64,000 nucleotides of DNA from an alpha proteobacterium HIMB59 (GTDB taxonomy: Bacteria > Pseudomonadota > Alphaproteobacteria > HIMB59), in the NCBI GenBank assembly GCA_000299115.1, contig CP003801.1, positions 248,001 through 312,000 of the forward strand, read 5' to 3'. Positions within the stretch are counted from its first letter, which is position 1. Each line of letters opens with the position of its first letter. The position numbers were made by a program, and so were the translations under genes. Positions 43,300 to 52,349 of the stretch are shown here, piece by piece. The notes beneath the pieces were generated by a model, which saw nothing but the letters and a program-made list of their open reading frames with translations, was not told the DNA's origin and did no database searches.

Positions 43300-44166
43300 C
43301 TAAATTGTTTTTCCCGCCAATGTTGCTTGGCCCGTTGAAAGTTTATTTGAAAGTCGATCTAGAACTATTTGAGAAACATAAGTTAAAAGTAAATAAAAAA
43401 TCATCAAAACTCCAAAATACCAGGCACGCCAATCAGGATGTGGGTAATCGTAAACGCCTGTTTTTATTCCCCCAAGCTCTCTAGCCCAATAAACAATATC
43501 TTCTATTCCAAGAAGAAAGAGGAGTGGCGTTGCTTTAATTAAAATCATCCATAAATTTGATAAACCAGGAAGGGCATATATCCACATTTGAGGTATTAAA
43601 ATTCTTCTAAAAACTTGCTTCGGTGAAAAGCCAAAAGCTTCCCCTGTTTCTAGTTGAGATTTCGGAACAGCTGCCATTGCTCCAAACAATACATTCCCTG
43701 TAAATGCTCCGAAGACAAAACCAAAAGCCAAGAGAGCTAATGAAAAACCATAAAGATCATGAACCCATTCACTCGCAGCACTTAAGGGAAGCTTTGCAGC
43801 AGTGCAAACTACAAAATCATTTCCTTGACGTATCGGTTCTATTACCTCTGGGCAAAGAATTTTGTGGCGTAAATATTCAAAAGCTTGATCGAGCGCTATT
43901 GGAATAAATAAAAAGAAAACAATATCAGGAATGCCTCGTATCATTGCCAGATAGCCTTTTCCTAAAAATCTAATTAATCCTTGGGAAGAGCGACTTGCGA
44001 TGGCGCCTATAAAACCAAATAACATGGCAAGTGGTGCTGCCAAAGACAACAAACACATCACTACCAAAAAAGATCCGTAAAAAGACATATGTTTTGGGGT
44101 AGTCACGTAACAAGATAGCCAAACCAAACCTTCTAAAGACTTCGGATCGGCGCAGTATTCAAACAT
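43300..44166 (-). CDS. polar amino-acid ABC transporter permease (HisQ-like)
   Basis: A 288-residue membrane subunit with five helices. It contains IRGIPDIVFFLFI, the family-typical IRGxPxxxxLF segment, and the EAA loop TGEAFGFSPKQVFRRILIPQM. It begins with a periplasmic, Cys-rich start MFEYCADPKSLEGLVWLSCY, unusual for HisQ. It overlaps the FAD oxidase by 8 bp and abuts the second permease, so all are co-translated. Confidence 0.88.
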   Translation of the reverse strand: MFEYCADPKSLEGLVWLSCYVTTPKHMSFYGSFLVVMCLLSLAAPLAMLFGFIGAIASRSSQGLIRFLGKGYLAMIRGIPDIVFFLFIPIALDQAFEYLRHKILCPEVIEPIRQGNDFVVCTAAKLPLSAASEWVHDLYGFSLALLAFGFVFGAFTGNVLFGAMAAVPKSQLETGEAFGFSPKQVFRRILIPQMWIYALPGLSNLWMILIKATPLLFLLGIEDIVYWARELGGIKTGVYDYPHPDWRAWYFGVLMIFYLLLTYVSQIVLDRLSNKLSTGQATLAGKTI

Positions 44167-45265
44167 CTGAATTTTCCTGATTGTTTCTATTCATTTGTGG
44201 TGAAAATGTATTCAACATCCTATCTTGTTTTCCTGAAATGATTTCTTCGATTCCAAGTTTTCCCGCGATTGGAGCATTAGTAACGCCAGAATGCATTACA
44301 GCAATATAAACCCCTTTGATGATTTCACCTATAGAGTTCTTAAGCCTACCAATTTTAGGCCGACCGTCTATAGGAAGTGGGCGTTTGCCAACAGTAAAAT
44401 GGGCTAGAGTAATGTCCCCTTTATAATTAAGTCTAGACGCCATTTCTTCTACAAGCTTTTCTGCAGCCTTATCCAAATTAATTTCTTTTGCGGCATCATC
44501 ATCAAATCTTCCGCCAATAACCAGACGTCCTTGGCTATCTTGTCTTGCATGAAAATCATCACCTGTGATCGGGTGGTTCAACAAAGGAGGGAGGGGATTT
44601 GTATAAGCTAAAAGTCCTAAAGATGTCCGCATTGAAAAATTAATATCAATACTCTTCAGTATCTCTGAAGTTCCGAGACCTGTGGCTAATATAACTTCAT
44701 CAGCGTAAATTTTTTCTTCTCCTACTTGAATACCTTTGACTTGGTTTTGTTCAAAAATTAATATTGTTACTTTTTTATTTAAGAAATTTGCATGACTTTT
44801 TTCAAAAAGCTTTTTACTTATTTCAGTTGCCTCAACTGCTAAATCATTTTTTCCATAGCCAGCATTTCTAGGTTGATTAAATAAACTGGGTAAAACCTTT
44901 TTTATCTCAGACTCCTGTTTAATGGAAACTGAATGCCCCCAATTTTGATGTTGCTCAATTGTTTGGAAAATTTCTGTTTCATCAAGATCCCAAAAGAAAG
45001 CCCCCTTAGAAGTGAAAGAAGTATCATTGATGCTATCAATTAAATTAGGCCAATAATTGAGACTAGCTAATCTCAATAAAGCATATTCCTCATCGTTATT
45101 GGCGTATCCATTCACCCAACCCCATGTGTTCGATGTAGCTTGCCGCGCATCACCTGGAAAAGCATCAGTTATTACTGAAATATTTTTGATTTTATTTATA
45201 TGAGCATGGTATGCGAAAGATGCTCCAACAATACCGCCACCCACAATTATAATATCAGTTATCAA
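44159..45265 (-). CDS. FAD-dependent D-amino-acid oxidase/dehydrogenase-family protein (DAO)
   Basis: A 368-residue DAO-family flavoprotein. The dinucleotide site IIVGGGIVGASFAYHA opens the protein, the second FAD strand is EVILATGLGTSEIL, and the C-terminal FAD motif includes GRPKIGRL and YIAVMHSGVTNAP. Such enzymes (DadA, glycine or sarcosine oxidases) deaminate or demethylate amino acids. It sits inside an amino-acid ABC transporter operon, overlapping the permease by 8 bp, so it very likely acts on the imported compound (inference). The substrate is not readable from sequence. Confidence 0.85.
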   Translation of the reverse strand: MITDIIIVGGGIVGASFAYHAHINKIKNISVITDAFPGDARQATSNTWGWVNGYANNDEEYALLRLASLNYWPNLIDSINDTSFTSKGAFFWDLDETEIFQTIEQHQNWGHSVSIKQESEIKKVLPSLFNQPRNAGYGKNDLAVEATEISKKLFEKSHANFLNKKVTILIFEQNQVKGIQVGEEKIYADEVILATGLGTSEILKSIDINFSMRTSLGLLAYTNPLPPLLNHPITGDDFHARQDSQGRLVIGGRFDDDAAKEINLDKAAEKLVEEMASRLNYKGDITLAHFTVGKRPLPIDGRPKIGRLKNSIGEIIKGVYIAVMHSGVTNAPIAGKLGIEEIISGKQDRMLNTFSPQMNRNNQENSDV

Positions 45266-45329
45266 ATTATTTCACCGCTGATAATGATTGAATATGTATT
45301 TAGGAATAAAGAAAAGAATAAAGTTGAGT

Positions 45330-45358
45330 ATATGAAGACGGATAAACCGTCTTCATAT
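45330..45358 (-). terminator. intercistronic hairpin between the binding-protein and oxidase genes
   Basis: ATATGAAGACGG and CCGTCTTCATAT form a perfect 12-bp stem with a five-base loop. On the transcribed minus strand it is not followed by a good U run. Placed just after the periplasmic binding-protein gene, it is likely a transcript stabiliser or partial terminator that boosts that gene over the permeases. Confidence 0.6.
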
Positions 45359-45377
45359 GTAGTTTTAAATTATGAAA

Positions 45378-46100
45378 TTAAAATGTAGCGGCGTCTTTAC
45401 CAAACCACTTTTTAATCAAAGTATTTAATGATCCGTCTGCTTTCATAGAGTCAATAGCTGCGTTCATTTTTGCTTTTAATGCACCATCAGACTCACGGAT
45501 ACCCATACCGATACCACCGCCGATTGACACTTCGCCAATAGCTGCAAACTCACCGCCAGACTCGTCGATGATTGGGAATAAGTAATCGCCATCAGCTAAA
45601 ACAGCATCAGCTTCGCCGTTTTGAACCGCAGCAATAGTTTCTTCAGGAGTCGCGTATTCTACAAGAGTAGCGCCACTCTCTGCAACATAACCAGCTTGGA
45701 TTGTAGAAGTCTGAGCAGCAATCACACCGCCATCTAAATCAACATCTGCTCCACTTAAAGCCATAAAGACTGATGGAGAAGGTGGAAAGTAATCTTGTGT
45801 AAAGTCGATGACTTCATCACGCTCAGCAGTAATAGACATACCAGCAATAATCGTGTCGTAGTTACCAGATACTAGGTTTGGAATAATTGAGTCCCACTCA
45901 TTAATAACCCAAACACAATCGATGTTTGCACGAGCACAAAGCATATCTCCGACATCACGCTCAAAACCATCAACCTCTCCATTATCATTAATAAAATTAT
46001 ATGGAGGATAAGCTCCCTCTGTACCCATACGTACTGTTTCTGCAAATGCAGATCCAGCCATAAAAAGAGCAAGGAAAGCTGAAAGTATTATTTTTTTCAT
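45378..46100 (-). CDS. amino-acid ABC transporter substrate-binding protein (SBP_bac_3)
   Basis: A 240-residue periplasmic receptor. The signal peptide is KKIILSAFLALFMAGSAFA with cleavage before ETV; the mature start is VRMGTEGAYPPYNFIND, then GFERDVGDMLCAR and the family-defining DTIIAGMSITAERDEVIDFTQDYF. It matches the lysine/arginine/ornithine- or octopine-binding type. A Cys pair (ARANIDC region) may form a disulfide as in HisJ. The Shine-Dalgarno AAAGGAGA lies just upstream. It is the first gene of the operon and is divergent from the ATPase gene. Confidence 0.92.
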   Translation of the reverse strand: MKKIILSAFLALFMAGSAFAETVRMGTEGAYPPYNFINDNGEVDGFERDVGDMLCARANIDCVWVINEWDSIIPNLVSGNYDTIIAGMSITAERDEVIDFTQDYFPPSPSVFMALSGADVDLDGGVIAAQTSTIQAGYVAESGATLVEYATPEETIAAVQNGEADAVLADGDYLFPIIDESGGEFAAIGEVSIGGGIGMGIRESDGALKAKMNAAIDSMKADGSLNTLIKKWFGKDAATF

Positions 46101-46172
46101 AGTTTTCTCCTTTAGAAAAATTGTTTTATTCTTCCTCTTTCAAATAAATAACAAGGGAAAATATAAACTAAT

Positions 46173-46201
46173 TTGAAACAATATTATAAGCTTTTTATAG
46201 G
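46173..46201 (+). promoter_or_regulatory. candidate sigma-70 promoter for the ATPase gene
   Basis: TTGAAA at 46173-46178 and TATAGG at 46196-46201 are 17 bases apart, in the 160-bp divergent region between the binding-protein and ATPase genes, giving a start near 46208. The -35 is good and the -10 moderate; no strong counterpart was seen for the leftward operon. Confidence 0.4.
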
Positions 46202-46260
46202 ACAGTGCTCTAATTTAGGAATATCAATGAATATAAAAAGATGAAATATTATGATCGACT

Positions 46261-47025
46261 ATGAATGTTCTTGAATTAAAGCAATTAGAAAAAAATTTTG
46301 GTGAAAACAGGGTTCTTAAAGGCATTAATCTTTCTGCCAATAAAGGCGATGTTATAAGTATCATTGGGAGTTCCGGCTCAGGCAAAAGCACCATGCTTCG
46401 ATGTATCAATTTTCTTGAAACCCCCGATAACGGAAGCATCAATGTCTGTGGAGAGACTATCGACTGCTCTAAAGTCGATCTAAGCAATCCAGATAAAAAA
46501 TTGCAAAATCAAATTATCAATGTTCGAAAAAAACTGGGAATGGTGTTTCAAAGTTTTAATTTGTGGTCACATATGAACATCCTCGATAACATTACCGAGG
46601 CTCCTGTTCATGTTTTAGGAAAAGACAAAGAAGAAGTAGAACAAGAAGCAATGAAATTGTTGGAACAAGTTGGCATCAAAGACAAAGCCTATGATTATCC
46701 TGTTCATCTATCAGGTGGGCAACAACAACGAGCCGCTATTGCGCGAGCGTTAGCGATCTCACCAGAAATACTGCTTTTTGATGAACCAACATCATCTTTG
46801 GATCCTGAGTTAGTGGATGAAGTTTTATCGGTGATGCGCAAACTTGCGGAAGAAGGCAAAACCATGCTCGTCGTCACTCATGAAATGGAGTTTGCTCGAA
46901 AAGTTTCGAATAAGGTAATTTTTCTTCATGACGGATTAATAGAAGAAGAAGGACATCCTGACACAGTTTTTACAAATCCCCAGTCAGAGCGGTGTCGTAA
47001 TTTCTTATTTAATAGACGAGATTAG
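46261..47025 (+). CDS. amino-acid ABC transporter ATP-binding protein (HisP-like)
   Basis: A 254-residue ATPase. Walker A is GSSGSGKST, Q-loop VFQSFNLWSHM, signature LSGGQQQRAAIARALAI, Walker B LLFDEPTSSLDPELV and switch THEMEFA. All are typical of the polar amino-acid uptake group. It is the likely energy subunit for the permeases at 42460-44166 although transcribed divergently. Confidence 0.92.
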   Translation: MNVLELKQLEKNFGENRVLKGINLSANKGDVISIIGSSGSGKSTMLRCINFLETPDNGSINVCGETIDCSKVDLSNPDKKLQNQIINVRKKLGMVFQSFNLWSHMNILDNITEAPVHVLGKDKEEVEQEAMKLLEQVGIKDKAYDYPVHLSGGQQQRAAIARALAISPEILLFDEPTSSLDPELVDEVLSVMRKLAEEGKTMLVVTHEMEFARKVSNKVIFLHDGLIEEEGHPDTVFTNPQSERCRNFLFNRRD

Positions 47026-47047
47026 CAATTTTTTATAACTTAGCTTC

Positions 47048-47332
47048 GTGAATTCATTACTATTATTTTTAGTAAGGCTACTTGATTTTTACACGATCAT
47101 TGTTTTCTTTTATGTTGTGGTTTCGTGGCTTTTTCATTTTAATATTCTCAATAGCCAAAATGTTTTTTTATGGAGAGTATATGAGAGCTTTCAAAAGCTA
47201 ACAGACCCTCCCTTAAATTACATTAGAAGATATCTACCTAACTTTGGCGGTCTGGATATCTCGCCTGTGTTATTGATACTAATTATTTATTTATTTAAAG
47301 ACTTACTCATTGAGTATTGGCCTAGGGGATAG
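47048..47332 (+). CDS. YggT-family membrane protein
   Basis: A 94-residue protein with two hydrophobic helices. LDFYTIIVFFYVVVSWLFHFN and FQKLTDPPLNYIRRYLPNFGGLDISPVLLILIIYL match YggT proteins, whose loop holds the P-N-x3-R-x2-LP-x-GG-x-D signature. The function is linked to cell division/osmotic tolerance in other bacteria. Start is GTG 47048. It lies 22 bp after the ATPase and 12 bp before folD. Confidence 0.9.
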   Translation: MNSLLLFLVRLLDFYTIIVFFYVVVSWLFHFNILNSQNVFLWRVYESFQKLTDPPLNYIRRYLPNFGGLDISPVLLILIIYLFKDLLIEYWPRG

Positions 47333-47344
47333 AGGGAGAACTAG

Positions 47345-48301
47345 ATGGCAACAAATATTGATGGCAAAGCATTCGCTGCCAAAATTAGATCACAAGTAAA
47401 AGAAGACGCAGATAAATTAATCGCTAATAAACAAGTAGATCCTTGTTTGGCGGTTGTATTGGTTGGTGAGAACCCTGCGAGTAAAGTTTATGTAGGCGCT
47501 AAAACGAAAATGGCCGCTGAATGTAATATCAAAACAAAAGATTATAAATTAGATGAGGATACCGATCAGGAAACTCTTCTCAAACTGATCAAAATGCTCA
47601 ATGAAGATACTGATATTCACGGAATTTTAGTTCAATTACCACTTCCTAAACAAATTGATGAAAGAAGTGTTATTGATGCGATTGCCGTAGAAAAGGATGT
47701 TGATGGTTTTCATGCAATTAATGCAGGAAGACTTTCTATCGGTGGGGATATGCTCAAAAAAGCTTTTATTCCTTGTACCCCTCTGGGTTCTTTGTTGCTC
47801 TTAAAAGATAATGTTGATGATTTATCAGGGAAAAATGCCGTGGTAGTTGGCCGATCAAACATTGTAGGCAAACCCATGTCTCAACTTTTAATTGAAGAGT
47901 CATGCACTGTCACCGTTGTTCACTCAAAAACAAAAAATGTGGAAGCGATTTGTTCTCAGGCGGATATCGTAGTCGTTGCAGCTGGTCGTCCTGAAATGGT
48001 CAATGGTGATTGGTTAAAAGAAGGAGCAGTGGTGATTGATGTTGGGATTAATAGAGTGCCGGTAACGAAAGAAGACGGTAGTGAAGGAAGTAAGATTGTC
48101 GGGGATGTAGATTTTGAAAGTGCATCGAGCAAGGCATCTAAAATTACGCCAGTTCCTGGTGGCGTTGGTCCTATGACTATCGCTTGCCTTTTAAGAAATA
48201 CAGTGACATCAGCATATCGCCATGCGGGATTAGGCGATCCTAGGGGTACCGTCGACTCAGAATCTCAAGATATGTACAAGGAAAAGTATATTAATCACTA
48301 G
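47345..48301 (+). CDS. folD: methylenetetrahydrofolate dehydrogenase/cyclohydrolase FolD
   Basis: A 318-residue bifunctional C1 enzyme giving 10-formyl-THF and NADPH. It has [14 protein letters not shown] (catalytic Lys), [42 protein letters not shown] and [10 protein letters not shown]. The final about 25 residues ([23 protein letters not shown]) are a longer tail than usual. It supplies 10-formyl-THF used by PurH at 61931. An AGGGAGAA Shine-Dalgarno precedes ATG. Confidence 0.95.
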   Translation: MATNIDGKAFAAKIRSQVKEDADKLIANKQVDPCLAVVLVGENPASKVYVGAKTKMAAECNIKTKDYKLDEDTDQETLLKLIKMLNEDTDIHGILVQLPLPKQIDERSVIDAIAVEKDVDGFHAINAGRLSIGGDMLKKAFIPCTPLGSLLLLKDNVDDLSGKNAVVVGRSNIVGKPMSQLLIEESCTVTVVHSKTKNVEAICSQADIVVVAAGRPEMVNGDWLKEGAVVIDVGINRVPVTKEDGSEGSKIVGDVDFESASSKASKITPVPGGVGPMTIACLLRNTVTSAYRHAGLGDPRGTVDSESQDMYKEKYINH

Positions 48302-48354
48302 ATCTAAAGATTAATTAGTTAACTTTCTCTTTTTTTTCTCTATCCTCGAACTGA

Positions 48355-48741
48355 GTGGATAAAGAAGAAATAAGAAAAATATTTAGTTTACTTTTAGTAG
48401 ACCATAATCCTGAGGAGTTTTTTAAATATTGCACCGATGATGTAAAATTCATTTTACACCCTAAGCATGTTGCTGCTGGGATTTATGATAAAAAAAGTAT
48501 TTTTAATCTCTTTGAACACTTAGCAAAATCTTTTCCTCATTGGAGTGAGACTATAGAAAAAATATATCATGATAAAGAAGAGAGAATTTTTATAACCGTA
48601 TCAAGAGGAAAGTCTTCTACTATACAAGACTTATGGGATGTACACTTTCTCTACTACAACGAAAAAAATAAAATTTATAGAATTGAAGAGAGAATTGATA
48701 CACTTCACCTAGCTGAAGGAAATATTGGACCTAGAATTTAA
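48355..48741 (+). CDS. SnoaL/NTF2-like protein, hypothetical
   Basis: A 128-residue protein that looks like an NTF2/SnoaL fold: an N-terminal helix pair, a [31 protein letters not shown] motif like that of polyketide cyclase-like proteins, and strands with [24 protein letters not shown]. No reaction is proposed. The start is GTG 48355 by length; no Shine-Dalgarno is obvious. The stop overlaps the convergent argG by 11 bp. Confidence 0.65.
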   Translation: MDKEEIRKIFSLLLVDHNPEEFFKYCTDDVKFILHPKHVAAGIYDKKSIFNLFEHLAKSFPHWSETIEKIYHDKEERIFITVSRGKSSTIQDLWDVHFLYYNEKNKIYRIEERIDTLHLAEGNIGPRI

Positions 48742-49924
48742 GCTTATTTTTTTTTAATCGAAGAGCATTTAACTTAATAAAGCCCTCGGCATCTCTTTGA
48801 TCATAATTAGATGACTCAAAAGTTGCTAAATCTTCATCATAAAGACTGTTTGGTGATTTTCTTCCAATCACAATCACGTTACCTTTATAAAGGACAAGTT
48901 TGACTTCACCGTTAACTCTTTTTTGAGTCTCATCAATAGCTTTTTGCATCATAATACGCTCTGGAGCAAACCAATATCCGTTATAAACCAATCTTGCATA
49001 TTTAGGCATTAGCTCATCTTTAGTGAATACTTCTTCTCTATCTAAGGTAATACTTTCCATTGCGCGGTGCGCTTTTAATAGAATCGTACCTCCTGGTGTT
49101 TCATAAACACCTCTTGATTTAATTCCAACATAACGATTTTCAACAATATCAACTCGACCAATACCATTAGTGGCACCCAATTTATTAAGTTTTTCTAAAA
49201 GATTAAAAGGAGATAATTTTTTTCCATTAATTGCTATGGGATCGCCATTTTTAAATTGGATAGTAATAACAGTTTCTTTATTAGGAGCATTTTGTGGGCT
49301 CTTCGAAATTCCAAAAACATTCTCAGGTGGTCTTTTCCAAGGATCTTCTAGTATTTTTCCTTCTGCTGATCGATGAAGAACGTTTGCATCAACACTATAC
49401 GGGGACTCCGTTCTATTATGCTTCATAATCGGTATTTGATGTTTAGCAGCAAACTCCAAAAGCTTTGTACGAGATGATAAATCCCACTCTCTCCAAGGAG
49501 CAATAACTTTGATTTTTGGCTCTAAGGCATAATAAGAAAATTCAAAACGAACTTGGTCATTACCTTTGCCTGTGGCGCCATGAGAAACTGCATTTGCTTT
49601 TTCTTTTTTGGCAATCTCAATTTGTCTTTTTGCAATTAAAGGTCTTGCAATAGAAGTACCTAAAAGATATTCACCTTCATAAATAGTGTTACAACGAAAC
49701 ATGGGAAAGACGTAATCTTTAACAAACTCTTCTTTTAAATTTTCGATATAGATTTTTTTTGCGCCTAATTTTTTTGCTTTCGCTTTCGCCTCATCTAATT
49801 CCGCACCTTGACCTAAGTCAGCAGCATACGCAATGACATCTGCGTTATATTCTGTTTGTAACCATTTTAAAATTACACTGGTGTCTAAGCCGCCTGAATA
49901 GGCTAAAACTATTTTTGATTTCAT
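48731..49924 (-). CDS. argG: argininosuccinate synthase
   Basis: A 397-residue enzyme joining citrulline and aspartate with ATP in arginine synthesis. It has the PP-loop [40 protein letters not shown] and [16 protein letters not shown]. Standard length. argH is not adjacent. It is followed on the same strand by nothing and preceded by ialB 4 bp upstream, so these two may be co-transcribed. Confidence 0.95.
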   Translation of the reverse strand: MKSKIVLAYSGGLDTSVILKWLQTEYNADVIAYAADLGQGAELDEAKAKAKKLGAKKIYIENLKEEFVKDYVFPMFRCNTIYEGEYLLGTSIARPLIAKRQIEIAKKEKANAVSHGATGKGNDQVRFEFSYYALEPKIKVIAPWREWDLSSRTKLLEFAAKHQIPIMKHNRTESPYSVDANVLHRSAEGKILEDPWKRPPENVFGISKSPQNAPNKETVITIQFKNGDPIAINGKKLSPFNLLEKLNKLGATNGIGRVDIVENRYVGIKSRGVYETPGGTILLKAHRAMESITLDREEVFTKDELMPKYARLVYNGYWFAPERIMMQKAIDETQKRVNGEVKLVLYKGNVIVIGRKSPNSLYDEDLATFESSNYDQRDAEGFIKLNALRLKKNKLKF

Positions 49925-49928
49925 TTAT

Positions 49929-50405
49929 TTAGCAATCTTTCTGCATAGAGTTATATGCATTGGTAAAACCGATGAGGGTATAGGTATCTTTCGTCTCTGT
50001 TCCTCTTTGTGAGTATCCAACAACGGTTAATTCTTTACCTGCCTTCATTGCATCAATGATCAGACGATCATCTTTCATTGACCAAGCAGAATCGTTTTCT
50101 CCAAAGAATTGGTAATTGTTTCCATCGATCGAAACTTTTACATATTTGTTTGGATCATAAGGATAGCCAGCATCAATTCGAACATACTCCGCACTGTCTT
50201 CTTTAAAGACATAGAATAAGACTGTACCTCTTTTAGTATAATCCCCTTTTTCTGAAACGGGGATTTGAAATATGGAGCAAGCTGTACCGTTAACTTTCTT
50301 AAAGGACCATTTTCCATGATCATGCTTAAAAGATAAGTCATGAGCAAAAACACTGCTAATCATAAGAAAAGTAGCAGAAATTATGTATAGAACTTTATTC
50401 ATCAT
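49929..50405 (-). CDS. invasion-associated locus B (IalB)-family secreted protein
   Basis: A 158-residue exported protein. The signal peptide is KVLYIISATFLMISSVFA. The mature part has the IalB pattern: ACSIFQIPVS, RGTVLFYVF, RIDAGYPYDPNKYVKVSIDG, then MKAGKELTVVGYSQRGTETKDTYTLIGFTNA and a terminal Cys that could pair with the first. The family is common in Alphaproteobacteria of all lifestyles, so the name does not imply pathogenicity; its role is unknown. Confidence 0.85.
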   Translation of the reverse strand: MMNKVLYIISATFLMISSVFAHDLSFKHDHGKWSFKKVNGTACSIFQIPVSEKGDYTKRGTVLFYVFKEDSAEYVRIDAGYPYDPNKYVKVSIDGNNYQFFGENDSAWSMKDDRLIIDAMKAGKELTVVGYSQRGTETKDTYTLIGFTNAYNSMQKDC

Positions 50406-50483
50406 GTTAGAAGAAGGGAAGAATATACCAATTAAGATTGATTTTTAAAATAATAAATAGAAAATAAGACACTGGAGAGATTA

Positions 50484-51083
50484 ATGGTTAAGGTACAAAA
50501 CCCATTTGCGGTGGCGTTGGTTAATATTGCCGACAGCCAAGATATTGGGAGTTTCAAAAAAATATTTGATTATTTTAGCCCTAGGCTTAAGTCATTTTTA
50601 ATGAAGTCGGGAGCGGATGAGGCTATTGCAGAAGAAATCATCCAAGAAACCATGACCATTATTTGGACAAAAGCAGACTACTATGATCCCAAGGTTGCCT
50701 CTCCAAGTACATGGATTTATACAATCGCTCGAAATAAAAAAATTGATATTTTAAGAAAGACCAGAAAAGCTATACTAGAAGATATTGAAACGGCTGTCTT
50801 GCCTCCCGTCGAGTCAAAGGCCGATGAAAATATTGAGCATGATCAAAAGTTCGACATGATAGCCCAATATCTAGATGATCTTCCCGAAGATCAACTCAAC
50901 CTATTGAAGATGAACTTCTTTGAAGAAAAATCTCATGGTGAAATAGCCGAGTTAACAAAAATTCCATTGGGAACTGTGAAATCTCGTATCCGATTAGCTT
51001 TGGAGAAAATCCGCGGCAAATTGGAACAAGATGGGACCATGGCTAATCTAAATGGAAGCAATGAAAGTAATATGGTAAACTAG
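50484..51083 (+). CDS. ECF sigma factor, RpoE/ECF11-like
   Basis: A 199-residue extracytoplasmic-function sigma factor. Region 2 includes DEAIAEEIIQETMTIIWTKA and YTIARNKKIDILRK (RARNKxxDxxR), and region 4 includes LPEDQLNLLKMNFFEEKSHGEIAELTKIPLGTVKSRIRLALEKIR. The ChrR-like anti-sigma partner follows 7 bp later, so it probably belongs to the singlet-oxygen-response (ECF11) group. No photolyase or cfa-type target gene is adjacent. A GGAGAG Shine-Dalgarno precedes ATG. Confidence 0.9.
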   Translation: MVKVQNPFAVALVNIADSQDIGSFKKIFDYFSPRLKSFLMKSGADEAIAEEIIQETMTIIWTKADYYDPKVASPSTWIYTIARNKKIDILRKTRKAILEDIETAVLPPVESKADENIEHDQKFDMIAQYLDDLPEDQLNLLKMNFFEEKSHGEIAELTKIPLGTVKSRIRLALEKIRGKLEQDGTMANLNGSNESNMVN

Positions 51084-51090
51084 ATAAAAA

Positions 51091-51702
51091 ATGACATTCG
51101 AAATTCTCACTAATCCTGCCACCTCCCCGGCAAGTCTATTGTTTCAGCAATGTTTGGTTGAAATTGTTCCGGAAAACAGACTCACTAATTTCGCCAAGGA
51201 TGAAATTGGTGGTTACTTTTTAGAACGCATTAACCCTACACCTGTCTCAAAGGATCTTTGGATGAAAGTACTCAATGGCACCAGCGGAAAAGAAAAAATA
51301 AAAAGAAAGGTCAGTCATGATCCTTTTTTAAGTCAACTCCCTGTTGCTTTACAAGTTCATCTAAAAGATAAAGAGATTAAGTGGAAATCTTTTAAAGATG
51401 TCAAAATCGCTTCTATCTTACCCAAAGATAAAAATGAAAAACTAGAGCTTATTCATGTGATGCCTGGAGCTAAAATTCCTCAACACACGCATGAAGGTCA
51501 CGAAAGTTTTCTAGTTCTCCACGGCTCCTACAGCGATGAGTATGGAAACTATAAAGAAGGAACCGTTCAAGTTAGAAGCGATGATCATCATCACACTCCT
51601 GTTGGTCATGCACAGACTGGATGTATTGGTTTGGCTTATACTCACGGAAAAATTAAGTTTTCTGGAACTTTTGGAAAACTTCTCAACCTAATCGCTAATT
51701 AA
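51091..51702 (+). CDS. ChrR-like anti-sigma factor lacking the N-terminal zinc ligands
   Basis: A 203-residue cupin anti-sigma partner of the sigma factor. The C-terminal cupin is complete: PGAKIPQHTHEGHESFLVLHGSYSDEYG with metal His/His/Glu ligands, then VRSDDHHHTPV and GCIGLAYTHG. In ChrR the N-terminal domain binds Zn2+ through H-H-C-C, and an HxxxCxxC block precedes the conserved GG. Here the first 70 residues contain no His and only one Cys (C21), though EIGGYFLERI is recognisable. The frame is closed by a stop just before ATG, so no longer start exists. The sensing mechanism must differ from the zinc model. Confidence 0.8.
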   Translation: MTFEILTNPATSPASLLFQQCLVEIVPENRLTNFAKDEIGGYFLERINPTPVSKDLWMKVLNGTSGKEKIKRKVSHDPFLSQLPVALQVHLKDKEIKWKSFKDVKIASILPKDKNEKLELIHVMPGAKIPQHTHEGHESFLVLHGSYSDEYGNYKEGTVQVRSDDHHHTPVGHAQTGCIGLAYTHGKIKFSGTFGKLLNLIAN

Positions 51703-51707
51703 TTAAT

Positions 51708-52106
51708 TTAGATAATATATAAGATGTGTGCGGGTGCTATTCCAGCAGTCAGCAATAGTCTTAAAATAAAATAATCTGTTTGGATGATCTTTTCTTTGAA
51801 GTAAAAAAAGAAATCAAAACATAAAACAATAAAATACCCTAAAACAAATAAACCTACTGTTTCATCGAATTTTAAATCAAAAGATAAAACGAAAAAGGCA
51901 TAAATGGCGGGGCAAACACTAAATAAAATAGCGATGACATTTCTTGATTGAAGGTATACCCCCCAATAAACGGCCCCTAAAAAAGATAAGATAACCGTGG
52001 AATAATGAACAAACATCTGTTTGTCAAATTCCAAGAAAATTAAGTCGATATTATAAAAACAAAGATAAAAAGGAATAAGGCCCGGTATCCCGATCAAATA
52101 AATCAT
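51708..52106 (-). CDS. DUF3429-like membrane protein
   Basis: A 132-residue protein of about five helices. The start GIPGLIPFYLCFY and STVILSFLGAVYWGVYL match the DUF3429 pattern found in proteobacteria. Function unknown. It overlaps the pterin dehydratase gene by 4 bp and is 5 bp from the end of the anti-sigma gene. Confidence 0.75.
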   Translation of the reverse strand: MIYLIGIPGLIPFYLCFYNIDLIFLEFDKQMFVHYSTVILSFLGAVYWGVYLQSRNVIAILFSVCPAIYAFFVLSFDLKFDETVGLFVLGYFIVLCFDFFFYFKEKIIQTDYFILRLLLTAGIAPAHILYII

Positions 52107-52345
52107 GCACTATAAATCTTATCGATTTGAGTTGCTAATTCTAGATCTCTTTCTGTAATTTTTTGAACGTCGTGGGAGATCAACGATATAGTCACCTTAC
52201 CATAATCTAAAATAATCTCAGGGTGATGATTTTTCTTCTCTGCCAGCATGGCTACTTGGCTAACAAAAGCAAAGCTCTTTCGATAATTTTTGAAAGTAAA
52301 TACTTTACTTAGTCTACCTTGTTGATCTTTTGGCCAATCTTCCAT
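52103..52345 (-). CDS. phhB: pterin-4a-carbinolamine dehydratase
   Basis: An 80-residue enzyme that recycles 4a-hydroxytetrahydrobiopterin. The signature EKKNHHPEIILDYGKVTISLISHDVQKITERD contains the catalytic histidines (HH and H) in order. It is shorter than the usual 95-100, because the N-terminal strand is reduced. No aromatic amino-acid hydroxylase is nearby; in such genomes the protein may serve molybdopterin or other functions. Confidence 0.88.
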   Translation of the reverse strand: MEDWPKDQQGRLSKVFTFKNYRKSFAFVSQVAMLAEKKNHHPEIILDYGKVTISLISHDVQKITERDLELATQIDKIYSA

Positions 52346-52349
52346 TTAT

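Noticed and set aside
48302-48354. Terminator after folD (run of T near 48330)
   Set aside because: There is a T run but no stable stem ahead of it.
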